Program-made: the position numbers and the translations under genes
Source: Methylovirgula sp963708155
GTDB lineage: Bacteria > Pseudomonadota > Alphaproteobacteria > Rhizobiales > Beijerinckiaceae
NCBI GenBank assembly: GCA_963708155.1
Contig: OY970183.1
Location: 248,001 to 312,000, forward strand
Direction of reading: 5' to 3'
Length of the DNA stretch: 64,000 nt
Part shown: piece after piece, positions 44,431 to 54,573 of the stretch
Position numbering within the stretch: position 1 is the first letter of the stretch
How the letters are laid out: every line of letters starts with the position of its first letter
The notes under the pieces: model-generated
Databases searched by the model: none
Told to the model about the DNA's origin: nothing
The model's input: only the letters and a program-made list of their open reading frames with translations

Positions 44431-45207
44431 ATGCAAATCGCCACCTGGAACGTCAATTCGATCCGCCAGAGGACCGAGCACCTGCTGCGCTATCTGCGCG
44501 ACGTGGCGCCGGATGTGATTTGCCTGCAGGAATTGAAATGTATCGACGCGGCCTTTCCTCATGCCGAGGTCGAATCTTGCGGCTACAATATCGCCGTGCA
44601 TGGACAGAAGGGCTTCAACGGCGTCGCCATCCTTTCGAAGCACCCGCTTGAAGTCACCCGCGGCCTGCCCGGCGACGAGAACGACGAGCACGCGCGTTAT
44701 ATCGAGGCGGAGGTTACCGACGGCGGCGGCATTGTCCGAGTCGCCTCGCTTTATCTGCCCAATGGCAATCCGCCGGAGACGGACAAATACACCTATAAGC
44801 TTGCCTGGATGGACCGGCTCGCCGCCCATGCGCGCGATCTGCTGGCGCTCGAAGAGCCTCTCGTGCTTGCCGGCGATTTCAATGTCATTCCCGACGCGCG
44901 CGATTGCTTCGATCCGGCCGCCTGGGCAGCCGATGCGCTCTATCTGCCGCAGACGCGGGCGCGCTTCCATACGCTGCTCAATCTCGGCTTCACCGATGCC
45001 TTGCGGGCGACGACCGATGCCGGCGGCCTCTATACATTTTGGGATTATCAGGCCGGCGCCTGGCAGCGCAATCGCGGCATCCGTATCGATCACCTGCTGC
45101 TCTCGCCGCGCGCCGCCGACCGTCTGACCGAAGTCATCATCGACAAGGAGCGGCGCGGCGAGGACAAGCCCTCAGACCATGTTCCAATCCGGGTGACGCT
45201 TTGCTAG
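44431..45207 (+). CDS. xth: exodeoxyribonuclease III
   Basis: 258-residue AP endonuclease/3'-exonuclease of base-excision repair. Metal and catalytic motifs are intact: ATWNVNSIRQR, VICLQELKCIDAAFP, LAGDFNVIPDARDCFD, and the closing IRIDHLLLSPRAADRL with SDHVPIRVTL. The family requires Mg2+. The next gene on the strand begins inside its last codons (TTG at 45201). Confidence 0.95.
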   Translation: MQIATWNVNSIRQRTEHLLRYLRDVAPDVICLQELKCIDAAFPHAEVESCGYNIAVHGQKGFNGVAILSKHPLEVTRGLPGDENDEHARYIEAEVTDGGGIVRVASLYLPNGNPPETDKYTYKLAWMDRLAAHARDLLALEEPLVLAGDFNVIPDARDCFDPAAWAADALYLPQTRARFHTLLNLGFTDALRATTDAGGLYTFWDYQAGAWQRNRGIRIDHLLLSPRAADRLTEVIIDKERRGEDKPSDHVPIRVTLC

Positions 45208-47417
45208 CGAGAGCACCCGGCAAATGGATCGCGGCGCGGATTTCCCCGCTTGTTCGGTCCCTGTTGGGCGCACTGGTCTGGGCCTTGCCGATCGGCCTTG
45301 GCTTGCTGCTCTGCCTCGAGAGTCCGCCGCTCGTCGAGCGACTGCGCAACCTCGTCTTCGATTATGATCAGCAGGTCGAGCCGCGCCGTTATTCACCGGA
45401 TTCGCCGGTCCGCGTGGTCGACATCGACAATTCCTCTCTGGCGCGCCTCGGTCAATGGCCCTGGCCGCGCCATCGCCTCGCCGATCTCGCCCGCCATCTT
45501 TTTGCACAAGGCGCGACCGTCGTCGCTTTCGACATCCTGTTCTCCGAGCAGGATCGCGCCGCCCCGCAAAATCTCATCGCGCAATTGCCGGACGTTCCCG
45601 AGCGCGAGGCCTTGGGCGATGCGCTTGCGGCGCGCGGCCTGATGCAAGACGACAGCCTGGCAAAGGTCCTCGCCAGCGGCCCGAGCGTCCTTACGCTCGT
45701 CCTTACCAACGGCAACAGCGACGAAGTTCCGTTAAAAACGGGCTTCGCCACTTTGGGCGATGATCCACGGCCGTTCTTGCTCAACTTCCGCGGCGCCATT
45801 CTGCCTCTGCCGGAATTGCAAAAAGCCGCCGCCGGACTTGGCAGCATCAACTGGGCGCCGGACCGCGATCTCATCGTCCGCAAGGTGCCGCTCGTCTTCA
45901 CCCAGGGCGCCAATGGCGCGCTGGTGCCCTCGCTCGACGCGGAAATTCTGCGTGTCGCCCAGCACGCCTCGACGATCCTGATTAAATCCTCGAACGCCTC
46001 GGACACGGGCGGCTTCGGCGCGCGCACGGGCGTCGTCGGCATCAAGATCGGCGCGCTTGAGATCGCTACCGAGTCCGACGGCGCGGTGCGCGTGCACTAT
46101 GCCGGCACCAAGCCCGCGCGGCACATCTCCGCATGGCGCGTCCTCGCCGGCAAGGTCGCCAATGACGATATCGCCGGACGCATCATTCTGATCGGCTCCA
46201 GCGCCAGCGCGCTCGCCGACATCCGCTCGACGCCGCTCGAAGCCGCCGTGCCGGGCGTCGACATCCATGCCGAACTTCTGGAGCATGTGCTTTCAGGCAC
46301 GCGGCTGGCACGGCCAGACTATGCGCCCGGGCTCGAAGCGCTGCTGCTCATTCTCGGCGCCGGTATCATGGCGCTGCTGGCACGTTTCACCAAGCCGGTC
46401 ACCGCCGTCACCGTGCTGGTGCTGTCGCTTGAGGGACTCGCTTTCGCCAGCTTCTATGCCTTCTCGCGTGCGGGCCTGCTCTTCGATGCGTTGGTGCCCG
46501 GTGCGACCTGGGTGCTGGCCTATGCGGCGATGACGATTGCCGTCTATCGCCGCAGCGAGCGCCAGCGCGAATTCGTCCGCAAAGCCTTCTCGCGTTATCT
46601 CGCGCCGGCGCTTGTCGAACGGCTGGCTGAAGACCCGAGCAAACTCGAACTCGGCGGCGAGGCACGCGATGTCTCCGTGCTCTTTGCCGACGTGCGAGAC
46701 TTCACCCGCCGTTCGGAAGGTCTCTCGGCCGTCGAGGTCGTGCAATTCCTCAACGGCGTGCTGACACCGCTGACGCAATCCGTCCTCGTCGAGGCCGGCA
46801 CGATCGACAAATATTTCGGCGACGGCCTGATGGCTTTCTGGAACGCCCCGATCGATGTGCCGAACCATGCCGAGCGCGCCTGTGCCGCGGCTCTGGCGAT
46901 GCGCGCGGCGCTGCCCGCCCTCAACACGCATCTCGTGCAGACCGGCATCGCGACGCGACCGGTTGAACTCGGCATCGGCATCAACACCGGCGAGGCTTTT
47001 GTCGGCAATATGGGCTCCGACATGCGGTTCGATTATTCGATTGTCGGCGATACGGTGAATGTCGCCTCGCGTCTCGAAGAAGCGACGAAACATCTCGGTG
47101 TTCCGATCGCCGTCGCGGAAACCACCATGCGCGGCGCCCCCGGCTTTCGCTTCGTGCCGCTCGGCGAGACGTTGCTGCGCGGGCGCAGCCAGCCAACGCC
47201 GATCTACGCTCTGCATGGCCACGCCGGTGTCGAGGACCCGGAATTTTCCGCCTTCTTGCAGCTTCACGAAGCCGCGCTTGCCGCCGTGGCGATGGCAGCG
47301 CCCGACGCAGCGGCGAAAATCCGCGCGGCGCGCGAGCATCCCTGTGGCGAGGCGTATGCGCTTTTCTATTCCAGACTTGGATCGGACATTCCCGCCTTTC
47401 TGCCGCGGGCCGTCTGA
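45201..47417 (+). CDS. CHASE2-domain class III adenylate/guanylate cyclase
   Basis: About 738 residues. An N-terminal membrane segment (LVWALPIGLGLLLCLE) leads to a periplasmic CHASE2 sensory domain (about 45-330), three further spans (LLLILGAGIMALLARF, VTVLVLSLEGLAFASFYAF and the next), and a C-terminal class III cyclase domain. The cyclase shows SVLFADVRDFTRRSEGLSAV, DKYFGDGLMAFWNAPI and GIGINTGEAFVGNMGSD. It would make cAMP (or cGMP) in response to an unknown periplasmic signal. The start is uncertain: TTG at 45201, overlapping the xth stop, is the best early codon. Confidence 0.85.
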   Translation: MLARAPGKWIAARISPLVRSLLGALVWALPIGLGLLLCLESPPLVERLRNLVFDYDQQVEPRRYSPDSPVRVVDIDNSSLARLGQWPWPRHRLADLARHLFAQGATVVAFDILFSEQDRAAPQNLIAQLPDVPEREALGDALAARGLMQDDSLAKVLASGPSVLTLVLTNGNSDEVPLKTGFATLGDDPRPFLLNFRGAILPLPELQKAAAGLGSINWAPDRDLIVRKVPLVFTQGANGALVPSLDAEILRVAQHASTILIKSSNASDTGGFGARTGVVGIKIGALEIATESDGAVRVHYAGTKPARHISAWRVLAGKVANDDIAGRIILIGSSASALADIRSTPLEAAVPGVDIHAELLEHVLSGTRLARPDYAPGLEALLLILGAGIMALLARFTKPVTAVTVLVLSLEGLAFASFYAFSRAGLLFDALVPGATWVLAYAAMTIAVYRRSERQREFVRKAFSRYLAPALVERLAEDPSKLELGGEARDVSVLFADVRDFTRRSEGLSAVEVVQFLNGVLTPLTQSVLVEAGTIDKYFGDGLMAFWNAPIDVPNHAERACAAALAMRAALPALNTHLVQTGIATRPVELGIGINTGEAFVGNMGSDMRFDYSIVGDTVNVASRLEEATKHLGVPIAVAETTMRGAPGFRFVPLGETLLRGRSQPTPIYALHGHAGVEDPEFSAFLQLHEAALAAVAMAAPDAAAKIRAAREHPCGEAYALFYSRLGSDIPAFLPRAV

Positions 47418-47508
47418 TTTCCGGCTTGCGCCGACGCGCGCAAAGGAGCAAGCCTTTGGCGCCACCGCCCGCCGGCCAAGGCGCGGTTTGTTTTGGTTAA
47501 GTCGAGCC

Positions 47509-48402
47509 TTGATCGATAAGCTGGAATTTTTCATCGCTGTCGCCCGCGAGCAGAGCTTCAGTCGTGCGGCCGAAGCCTGTGGCGTGACGCAACCGACGCT
47601 GTCCGCCGGCATCAAACAGCTCGAAGAGACGCTCGGCGTCCTCCTCGTCAACCGTAGTTCACGTTTCCATGGCCTGACCTCGGAAGGCGAGCGGGTGCTC
47701 GAATGGGCCAAACGTATCGTCGGCGATTCCCGCGCCATGCGTCAGGAGGTTCGCGCGCTCAAGAGCGGCCTCACCGGGCTTATGCGCATCGCCGTCATTC
47801 CCACGGCCCTCAGCATGGTCGCATCGCTGACAACGCCCTTTCGCGCCAAGCATCCGGGCGTGCGCTTCAGCGTCGTCTCCGCCAATTCACACGAGATCCT
47901 GCAAGGCATCAGCAATCTCGAGATCGATGCCGGCATCACCTATCTCGACAACGAGCCGCTCGGCACGGTGCGCAGCCTGCCGCTGTATATCGAGCAATAT
48001 CGCCTGCTGACCAGCGCCGGGAGCCCCTTCGCCGACAACAGAAGCGTCACCTGGGCGGAGGTCGGGCGTATTCCGCTTTGCCTGCTCACACCTGACATGC
48101 AGAACCGCCGCATTGTCGATCAACTGCTCGCGAGTACCGGCGGCTCCCGCCCCGAGCCGACGCTGGAATCAAATTCGGTCATTGCGCTCTATGCCCACGT
48201 GAAAACCGGTCAGTGGGCCAGCATCATGGCGGAAAAGCTGGTCGAAACCCTCTCGGTCACCGAGCCGATCCGCTCAATCCCCATCATCGAACCGCAGGCG
48301 GTGCACCAGATTGGCCTGGTCGTGCCGCGGCGCGAGCCGATGACGCCTTTGACGGCGACCTTGTTCGCGGAAGCCAAAAAACTGATCGCGCCGAAGCTTT
48401 AA
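47509..48402 (+). CDS. LysR family regulator, likely regulator of the formate dehydrogenase operon
   Basis: 297-residue LysR protein: winged helix-turn-helix DKLEFFIAVAREQSFSRAAE plus VTQPTLSAGIKQLEETLG, then the effector domain ending RREPMTPLTATLFAEAKKL. The start is TTG at 47509, giving the normal family opening. It lies 170 bases upstream of fdsG on the same strand, and the sequence resembles regulators that sit next to fds operons, so formate-responsive control is likely (inference). Confidence 0.9.
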   Translation: MIDKLEFFIAVAREQSFSRAAEACGVTQPTLSAGIKQLEETLGVLLVNRSSRFHGLTSEGERVLEWAKRIVGDSRAMRQEVRALKSGLTGLMRIAVIPTALSMVASLTTPFRAKHPGVRFSVVSANSHEILQGISNLEIDAGITYLDNEPLGTVRSLPLYIEQYRLLTSAGSPFADNRSVTWAEVGRIPLCLLTPDMQNRRIVDQLLASTGGSRPEPTLESNSVIALYAHVKTGQWASIMAEKLVETLSVTEPIRSIPIIEPQAVHQIGLVVPRREPMTPLTATLFAEAKKLIAPKL

Positions 48403-48572
48403 TAGATATCCTCTATGGCACAACGGATACACTTTATTGATTGGGGCCTTGCTCGGGATCATGGTTTTTTGGCTCAATCTAAGGTCGGCACGCCAAGGCA
48501 AAGTTTAAGCTCATGCGTGACACGGCCCGCGCCGGCGGCGGGATGGATCGCCGGGCAGATTTAGGTGGAAAC

Positions 48573-49043
48573 ATGCCAGCCGTCTTTGACGTGCAACGGG
48601 CTCAGGAGGTGATCGACGCGCATCTCGCGCTCGAAGGGCCGCTGCTGCCTATCCTCCATGCTTTTATTGAAGAATTCGGCTTTGTCGACGATTCAGCGGT
48701 GCCGCTGATTGCCGACGCGCTGAACCTGTCGCGGGCCGAGGTCCACGGCGTCATCACCTTCTATCACGACTTCCGCCGCGAACCGGCCGGCAAGCATGTG
48801 CTCAAGATCTGCCGGGCCGAGGCGTGTCAGGCGCGAGGAAGCGAATCGGTCGCCCGCCATTGCCTCGCCGATCTCGGCGTCGATTGGCACGGCACGACGC
48901 AGGACGGCGCCATTACGGTCGAGCCGGTTTACTGTCTCGGCCTCTGCGCCAACGGCCCCTCAGCGCTTTTCGATGAAGAACCGATTGCAGCGCTTACCGC
49001 CGACAAACTGGTGAGCGTGATCGAGGAGGCGGAGAGCGTATGA
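48573..49043 (+). CDS. fdsG: formate dehydrogenase gamma subunit (NuoE-like, [2Fe-2S])
   Basis: 156-residue thioredoxin-like iron-sulfur protein. Four cysteine ligands are visible: CRAEAC (two) and CLGLCANGP (two). It passes electrons from the FMN subunit. I start at ATG 48573 because AGGTGGA precedes it and the length then fits the family; an in-frame ATG at 48513 is less likely. Its stop overlaps the fdsB start by 4 bases (ATGA). Confidence 0.92.
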   Translation: MPAVFDVQRAQEVIDAHLALEGPLLPILHAFIEEFGFVDDSAVPLIADALNLSRAEVHGVITFYHDFRREPAGKHVLKICRAEACQARGSESVARHCLADLGVDWHGTTQDGAITVEPVYCLGLCANGPSALFDEEPIAALTADKLVSVIEEAESV

Positions 49044-50590
49044 CCCGCGTTTTCGTCCCTCGCGATGTCGTCGCTCTGGCGCTCGGCGCCGACAAGATCG
49101 CCGCCGCCATCGTCTCGACAGCCAAGGCCCGTGGCGCGGATGTGTCCATCGTCCGCAACGGCTCGCGAGGCATGTTCTTTCTTGAGCCGCTGGTCGAGGT
49201 CGAAACGCCGGCAGGGCGCATTGCCTATGGCCCGGTCACACTCAAGGATGTCGCCTCGCTGTTCGATGCCGGTTTCCTCGATGGCGGCACGCACGCATTG
49301 CGGATCGGCAAACCAGAAGACCACCCCTTCCTCAAGCGCCAGACGCGCCTGACATTTGCCCGCAGCGGCATCACCGATCCTGTGTCCCTGGAGGATTATG
49401 CTGCGCATGAGGGCTGGCTCGGCCTGAAGCGCGCCATCGAAATCGGCAGCGCGGCCATTGTCGACGAGATCACCAAATCCGGCCTGCGCGGACGCGGCGG
49501 CGCGGGCTTCCCGACCGGCATCAAGTGGAAGACCGTCGCGGACACCAAGGCCGATCGCAAATATGTCGTGTGCAACTGCGACGAGGGCGACAGCGGTACG
49601 TTCGCCGACCGCATGGTGATCGAAGACGATCCCTACATGCTGATCGAAGGCATGACGATCTGCGCGATCGCCGTGGGCGCAACCAAGGGCTATGTCTATT
49701 GCCGTTCCGAATATCCGCACGGCATCAAGGCTTTTAACGAGGCGCTCGAGCGCGCCCGCGCCGCGGGTTACCTCGGCAAGGATGTGCTGGGCTCCGGCCA
49801 TGTCTTCGACATCGAGCTGCGCGTTGGCGCGGGCGCCTATGTCTGCGGCGAGGAAACGGCGCTGCTCGAAAGCCTCGAAGGCCGCCGCGGCATGGTGCGC
49901 GCCAAGCCGCCGTTGCCTGCGATCAACGGGCTCTTTCAAAAGCCGACCGTCATCAACAACGTGCTCTCGTTCGCGGCCGCGCCCTTCATTCTTGCGCATG
50001 GTGCGAAAGCCTATGCCGATTTCGGCATGGGCCGCTCGCGCGGAACGATGCCGCTGCAACTCGCTGGCAATATCCGCTACGGCGGCCTGTTCGAGACAGC
50101 CTTCGGCCTGACGCTGGGCGAAATCGTCGAGGACATCGGCGGCGGCACCGCTTCCGGTCGCCCGGTTCGCGCGGTGCAATGCGGCGGCCCGCTTGGGGCC
50201 TATTTCCCGCCCGCCCTCTTCGACACACCGTTCGACTATGAGGCTTTCGCGGCCAAGGACGGACTGATTGGCCACGGCGGTATCGTCGTCTTCGACGATA
50301 CGGTCGACATGCTCACGATGGCGCGCTTCGCGATGGAATTCTGCGCGATCGAAAGCTGCGGTAAGTGCACGCCCTGCCGGATCGGCTCGACGCGTGGCCA
50401 AGAAGTGATCGACAAGATACTGGCAGGAACCGATGTCGAAGCCAATCTAAGGCTTCTGGAAGACCTCTGTCAGACGATGAAGTTCGGGTCGCTTTGCGCG
50501 CTGGGCGGCTTTGCCCCCTATCCCGTCCTGAGTGCGATGCGTCATTACCCCGAGGATTTCAAACCCCGCACGGCAATCGCGGCGGAATGA
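49040..50590 (+). CDS. fdsB: formate dehydrogenase beta subunit (NuoF-like, NAD+/FMN)
   Basis: 516 residues. The first 110 are a thioredoxin-like domain; then the NADH/FMN-binding region KSGLRGRGGAGFPTGIKWK and CNCDEGDSGTFADRMVIED, and the [4Fe-4S] motif ESCGKCTPCRIGSTRG near residues 437-452. It accepts electrons and reduces NAD+. It overlaps fdsG by ATGA and is followed by fdsA after 12 bases. Confidence 0.95.
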   Translation: MTRVFVPRDVVALALGADKIAAAIVSTAKARGADVSIVRNGSRGMFFLEPLVEVETPAGRIAYGPVTLKDVASLFDAGFLDGGTHALRIGKPEDHPFLKRQTRLTFARSGITDPVSLEDYAAHEGWLGLKRAIEIGSAAIVDEITKSGLRGRGGAGFPTGIKWKTVADTKADRKYVVCNCDEGDSGTFADRMVIEDDPYMLIEGMTICAIAVGATKGYVYCRSEYPHGIKAFNEALERARAAGYLGKDVLGSGHVFDIELRVGAGAYVCGEETALLESLEGRRGMVRAKPPLPAINGLFQKPTVINNVLSFAAAPFILAHGAKAYADFGMGRSRGTMPLQLAGNIRYGGLFETAFGLTLGEIVEDIGGGTASGRPVRAVQCGGPLGAYFPPALFDTPFDYEAFAAKDGLIGHGGIVVFDDTVDMLTMARFAMEFCAIESCGKCTPCRIGSTRGQEVIDKILAGTDVEANLRLLEDLCQTMKFGSLCALGGFAPYPVLSAMRHYPEDFKPRTAIAAE

Positions 50591-50602
50591 GGAGAAGGCA
50601 AT

Positions 50603-53450
50603 ATGTCTCTCATCCATGAGATCGATTACGGCACACCCGCCTCGAAATCGACCGAGACGGTTGAGCTCACGATCGACGGCGCGAAGGTCACGGTGCCGGC
50701 CGGAACCTCGATCATGCGGGCGGCGATGGAGGTCGGCAACCAGATCCCCAAGCTCTGCGCCACCGACAGCATCAATGCCTTCGGCTCCTGCCGTCTTTGT
50801 CTGGTCGAAATCGAAGGCCGCAACGGGACGCCCGCCTCCTGCACCACGCCGGTCGCGCCCGGCATGGTCGTCCACACGCAGACGCCGCGCCTCAAGGCGC
50901 TGCGCAATGGCGTGATGGAGCTCTACATCTCCGATCATCCGCTCGACTGCCTAACCTGCGCCGCCAACGGCAATTGCGAATTGCAGACCCAGGCCGGCGT
51001 CGTCGGCCTGCGCGAAGTCCGCTACGGCTACGAAGGCGAGAACCATCTCAAGGACGTGAAAGATACGTCCAACCCGTATTTCACTTACGATCCGTCGAAG
51101 TGCATCGTCTGCAACCGCTGCGTCCGCGCCTGCGAGGAGACGCAGGGCACGTTCGCCCTGACGGTCGACGGGCGCGGCTTCGAGAGCCGGATTTCGCCCG
51201 GCCAGATGGAGAATTTCTTCGATTCCGAATGCGTCTCTTGCGGCGCCTGCGTGCAGGCTTGCCCGACCGCGACGCTCTCCGAGAAATCGCTCTACGACAT
51301 CGGTCAGCCGGAACACTCGGTCGTGACGACCTGCGCCTATTGCGGCGTCGGCTGCACCTTCAAGGCGGAGATGCGCGGCGACGAACTCGTCCGCATGGTC
51401 CCCTACAAGGACGGCAAGGCCAACCATGGCCATTCCTGCGTCAAGGGCCGCTTCGCCTGGGGTTATGCGACACACAAGGATCGCATCCTGAAGCCGATGA
51501 TCCGCGCAAAGATTTCCGATCCCTGGCGTGAAGTCTCCTGGGATGAGGCGATCAATTATGCGGCCTCAGAGGTCAAGCGTATCCAGGCGAAATACGGCCG
51601 CGCCTCCGCCGGGGGCATCACCTCCTCGCGTTGTACCAACGAGGAAACCTATCTGGTGCAGGAGTTGGTCCGCGCCGGCTTCGGTAACAACAACGTCGAT
51701 ACCTGCGCGCGCGTCTGCCACTCGCCGACCGGCTATGGGCTCGGACAGGCTTTCGGTACATCTGCGGGGACGCAGGAATTCGAACTCGATCGAATATACC
51801 GACGTCATACTCGTGATCGGCGCCAATCCGACCGACGCACATCCGGTCTTCGGCTCGCATATGAAGAAGCGCCTGCGGGCCGGCGCCAAGCTCATCGTCA
51901 TCGATCCACGCCAGATCGATCTGGTGAAATCGCCGCATATCAAGGCGGATTATCATCTGCCGCTGCGGCCCGGCACCAACGTCGCGATGCTCGATGCGCT
52001 GGCGCATGTCATTGTAACGGAGGGCCTCATCAACGAAGCCTTCGTGCAGGAACGCTGCGACCCGGCAGAATTCTCCGCCTGGGCCAAATTCGTTTCCGAG
52101 GAACGCAACAGCCCCGAAGTCGTCGCGAAGATCACAGGCGTCCCGGCTGAGACGATCCGCGCCGCGGCGAGGCTCTATGCGACTGGCGGCAACGCGGCGA
52201 TCTACTACGGCCTCGGCGTCACCGAGCACAGCCAGGGCTCGACCACGGTCATGGCCATTGCCAATATCGCCATGGCGACCGGCAACATCGGCCGCGAAGG
52301 CGTCGGCGTGAACCCGCTACGCGGGCAGAACAATGTCCAGGGCTCCTGCGACATGGGCTCGTTCCCGCACGAGTTTCCCGGCTATCGCCACGTCTCCAAC
52401 GACGCGGTGCGCGAGCTCTTCGAGTCGATCTGGGGCGTGAAGCTGGACAACGATCCCGGCCTGCGCATCCCGAACATGATGGACGCGGCGATCGACGGCA
52501 CGTTCAAGGCGCTCTACATCCAGGGCGAGGACATCCTGCAATCCGACCCCGACACGCATCACATGTCGGCCGGCCTCGGCGCGATGGAATGCGTCATCGT
52601 GCAGGATCTCTTCCTCAACGAAACCGCGAATTACGCGCATGTCTTCCTGCCCGGCTGCTCCTTCCTCGAAAAGGATGGCACGTTCACCAATGCCGAGCGG
52701 CGCATCCAGCGCGTCCGCAAGGTGATGGCCCCGAAGAATGGCTATGCGGACTGGGAAATCACCATGATGCTCGCCAAGGCGCTCGGCTACGAGATGCACT
52801 ACAAGGATCCCGGCCACATCATGGACGAGATCGCCAAGGTGACGCCGACCTTCGCCAATGTCTCCTACAAGCTGCTCGATGAGGTCGGCTCAGTCCAATG
52901 GCCGTGCAACGCCGATGCGCCGCTCGGCACGCCGACCATGCACATCGATCATTTCGTGCGCGGCAAGGGCCAGTTCCTGCTGACCGAATATATCCCGACG
53001 GATGAAAAGACCGGGCCACGCTTCCCGCTGATGCTCACGACCGGCCGCATCCTGTCGCAATATAATGTCGGCGCGCAGACCCGGCGTACCGCCAATTCAT
53101 CCTGGCATCCGGAGGATGTGCTTGAAATCCATCCCCATGACGCCGAGGACCGCGGCATCCGCGACGGCGACTGGGTGCGGGTGAAGAGCCGTGCCGGCGA
53201 GACCACATTGCACGCCAAGATCAGCGAGCGCGTGGCGCCCGGCGTCGTCTACACGACCTTCCATCATCCGCTCACCCAGGCCAATGTCGTCACCACCGAT
53301 TTTTCGGATTGGGCGACGAATTGCCCCGAATACAAGGTAACGGCTGTCCAGATCGCGACTTCCAACGGGCCGAGCGAGTGGCAGGAAGAATATCAGGAAA
53401 TGTCCGAGCAGAACTCGCGGATCGCCCATCCGCTCGACGCGGCGGAATGA
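50603..53450 (+). CDS. fdsA: formate dehydrogenase alpha subunit (molybdenum, NAD-linked), frame broken near 51784
   Basis: Catalytic subunit, about 948 aa once joined. The N-terminal [2Fe-2S] domain (CATDSINAFGSCRLCLVE), a His/Cys cluster (HPLDCLTCAANGNCELQ), two ferredoxin-type clusters (CIVCNRCVRACEETQG, CVSCGACVQACPTA), and the molybdopterin domain opening TCAYCGVGCTFKAE are present. The frame is interrupted at about 51783: one reading gives TQEFELDRIYRR, the next SIEYTDVILVIGANPTDAH. Removing one A restores EFDSIEYTDV. The catalytic residue is expected to be Cys, not selenocysteine. Overlaps fdhD by ATGA. Confidence 0.92.
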
Positions 53451-54304
53451 GCGAGGAGACAGACGCCACGGAATCCCTGCCCGCCCCGGCGGTCAGCGTT
53501 CCATGCCTCGCGCAGCGGGGCGGCGTTTCCTTCGCGACGACGCGCCTCGTCCCGGACGAGCAAGCGATTGCCTTCACCTATAATGGTTCGACCCATGCGG
53601 TGATGATGGCGACGCCCGCCGATCTGGAGGATTTCGCGGTCGGCTTCGCGCTCACCGAAGGACTGATTGAAGACCGTAGCGAAATCGAAAATCTCGAGAT
53701 CGTCCCGACGCCGCTCGGCATCGAACTGCGCGTTTGGCTCACGGGTGACCGCGCCGAGACCTATGCCAAGCGCCGGCGCAGCATGGCCGGGCCCACCGGG
53801 TGCGGCCTCTGCGGCATCGAGAGCCTCGAAGCGGCCATGCGGCCGCTGCCACAGGTCACGGCGGCGGCAAAATTCTCCCCACAGGCCATCGTCGCGGCAA
53901 TGGCCTCGCTCGATCCGGCGCAGGTGCTGAACGCGCAAACCCATGCCGTGCACGGCGCCGGCTTCTGGACCGAGCGCGAGGGTCTTGTCGCCCTGCGCGA
54001 AGACGTCGGCCGCCATAATGCGCTCGACAAGCTTGTCGGCGCCCTCGTTCGCGCCGGACGCACCGCCGCGGACGGGCTCGTGCTCACGACGAGCCGCGTT
54101 TCGATCGAGCTGATCCAGAAGGCCGCGCGGCTCAATGCGCCCGTGCTTGTCGCCGTTTCCGCACCGACTGCGGCGGCGATCCGTCTCGCCGACGAGGCGA
54201 GGATGACGCTTGTCGCCGTCGCCCGGCGTCAGGACTTTGAAGTTTTCACCCATCCCGAGAGATTGACCGACACCTCCCGCCAGGCCGCATCCAATGTCGC
54301 ATGA
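53447..54304 (+). CDS. fdhD: formate dehydrogenase sulfur-transfer accessory protein FdhD
   Basis: 285-residue accessory protein that delivers sulfur to the molybdenum cofactor of FDH. The CGLCG motif, where the sulfur-carrying Cys pair sits, lies in PTGCGLCGIESLE, and GLVALREDVGRHNALDKLVG and VLTTSRVSIELIQKAARLNA are conserved. It starts in a 4-base ATGA overlap with fdsA and ends 11 bases inside fdsD, so all three are tightly coupled. Confidence 0.95.
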   Translation: MSEETDATESLPAPAVSVPCLAQRGGVSFATTRLVPDEQAIAFTYNGSTHAVMMATPADLEDFAVGFALTEGLIEDRSEIENLEIVPTPLGIELRVWLTGDRAETYAKRRRSMAGPTGCGLCGIESLEAAMRPLPQVTAAAKFSPQAIVAAMASLDPAQVLNAQTHAVHGAGFWTEREGLVALREDVGRHNALDKLVGALVRAGRTAADGLVLTTSRVSIELIQKAARLNAPVLVAVSAPTAAAIRLADEARMTLVAVARRQDFEVFTHPERLTDTSRQAASNVA

Positions 54305-54563
54305 CACGCATTCCACATCGCACACGCTTGAACGGCTGATCTATATGGCCAACCAGATTGGCAGCTTCTTCGCGACGCAGGGACACGATAAAGAGGTCGC
54401 CGGCGTCGCGGACCATATCGCGAAGTTCTGGAATTCGCGGATGCAGAAGCAGGTCTTCGCCTATCTCGCGGGCGGCGGCGACGGGCTAACGCCCAACGTC
54501 AAAGAAGCCTTCGAGGCGCTCGAACGCCGGCAGCATCAGCAGGCCGCGGCGCAACAGCAATAA
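54294..54563 (+). CDS. fdsD: formate dehydrogenase delta subunit
   Basis: 89-residue small subunit of the fds complex: MANQIGSFFATQGHDKEVAG, VADHIAKFWNSRMQKQVFAY, then a polar Gln-rich tail. Its role is in assembly or stability. It overlaps fdhD by 11 bases and is the last gene of the operon. AraC regulator gene follows convergently, 10 bases away. Confidence 0.92.
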   Translation: MSHDTHSTSHTLERLIYMANQIGSFFATQGHDKEVAGVADHIAKFWNSRMQKQVFAYLAGGGDGLTPNVKEAFEALERRQHQQAAAQQQ

Positions 54564-54573
54564 GACTGTTCTT

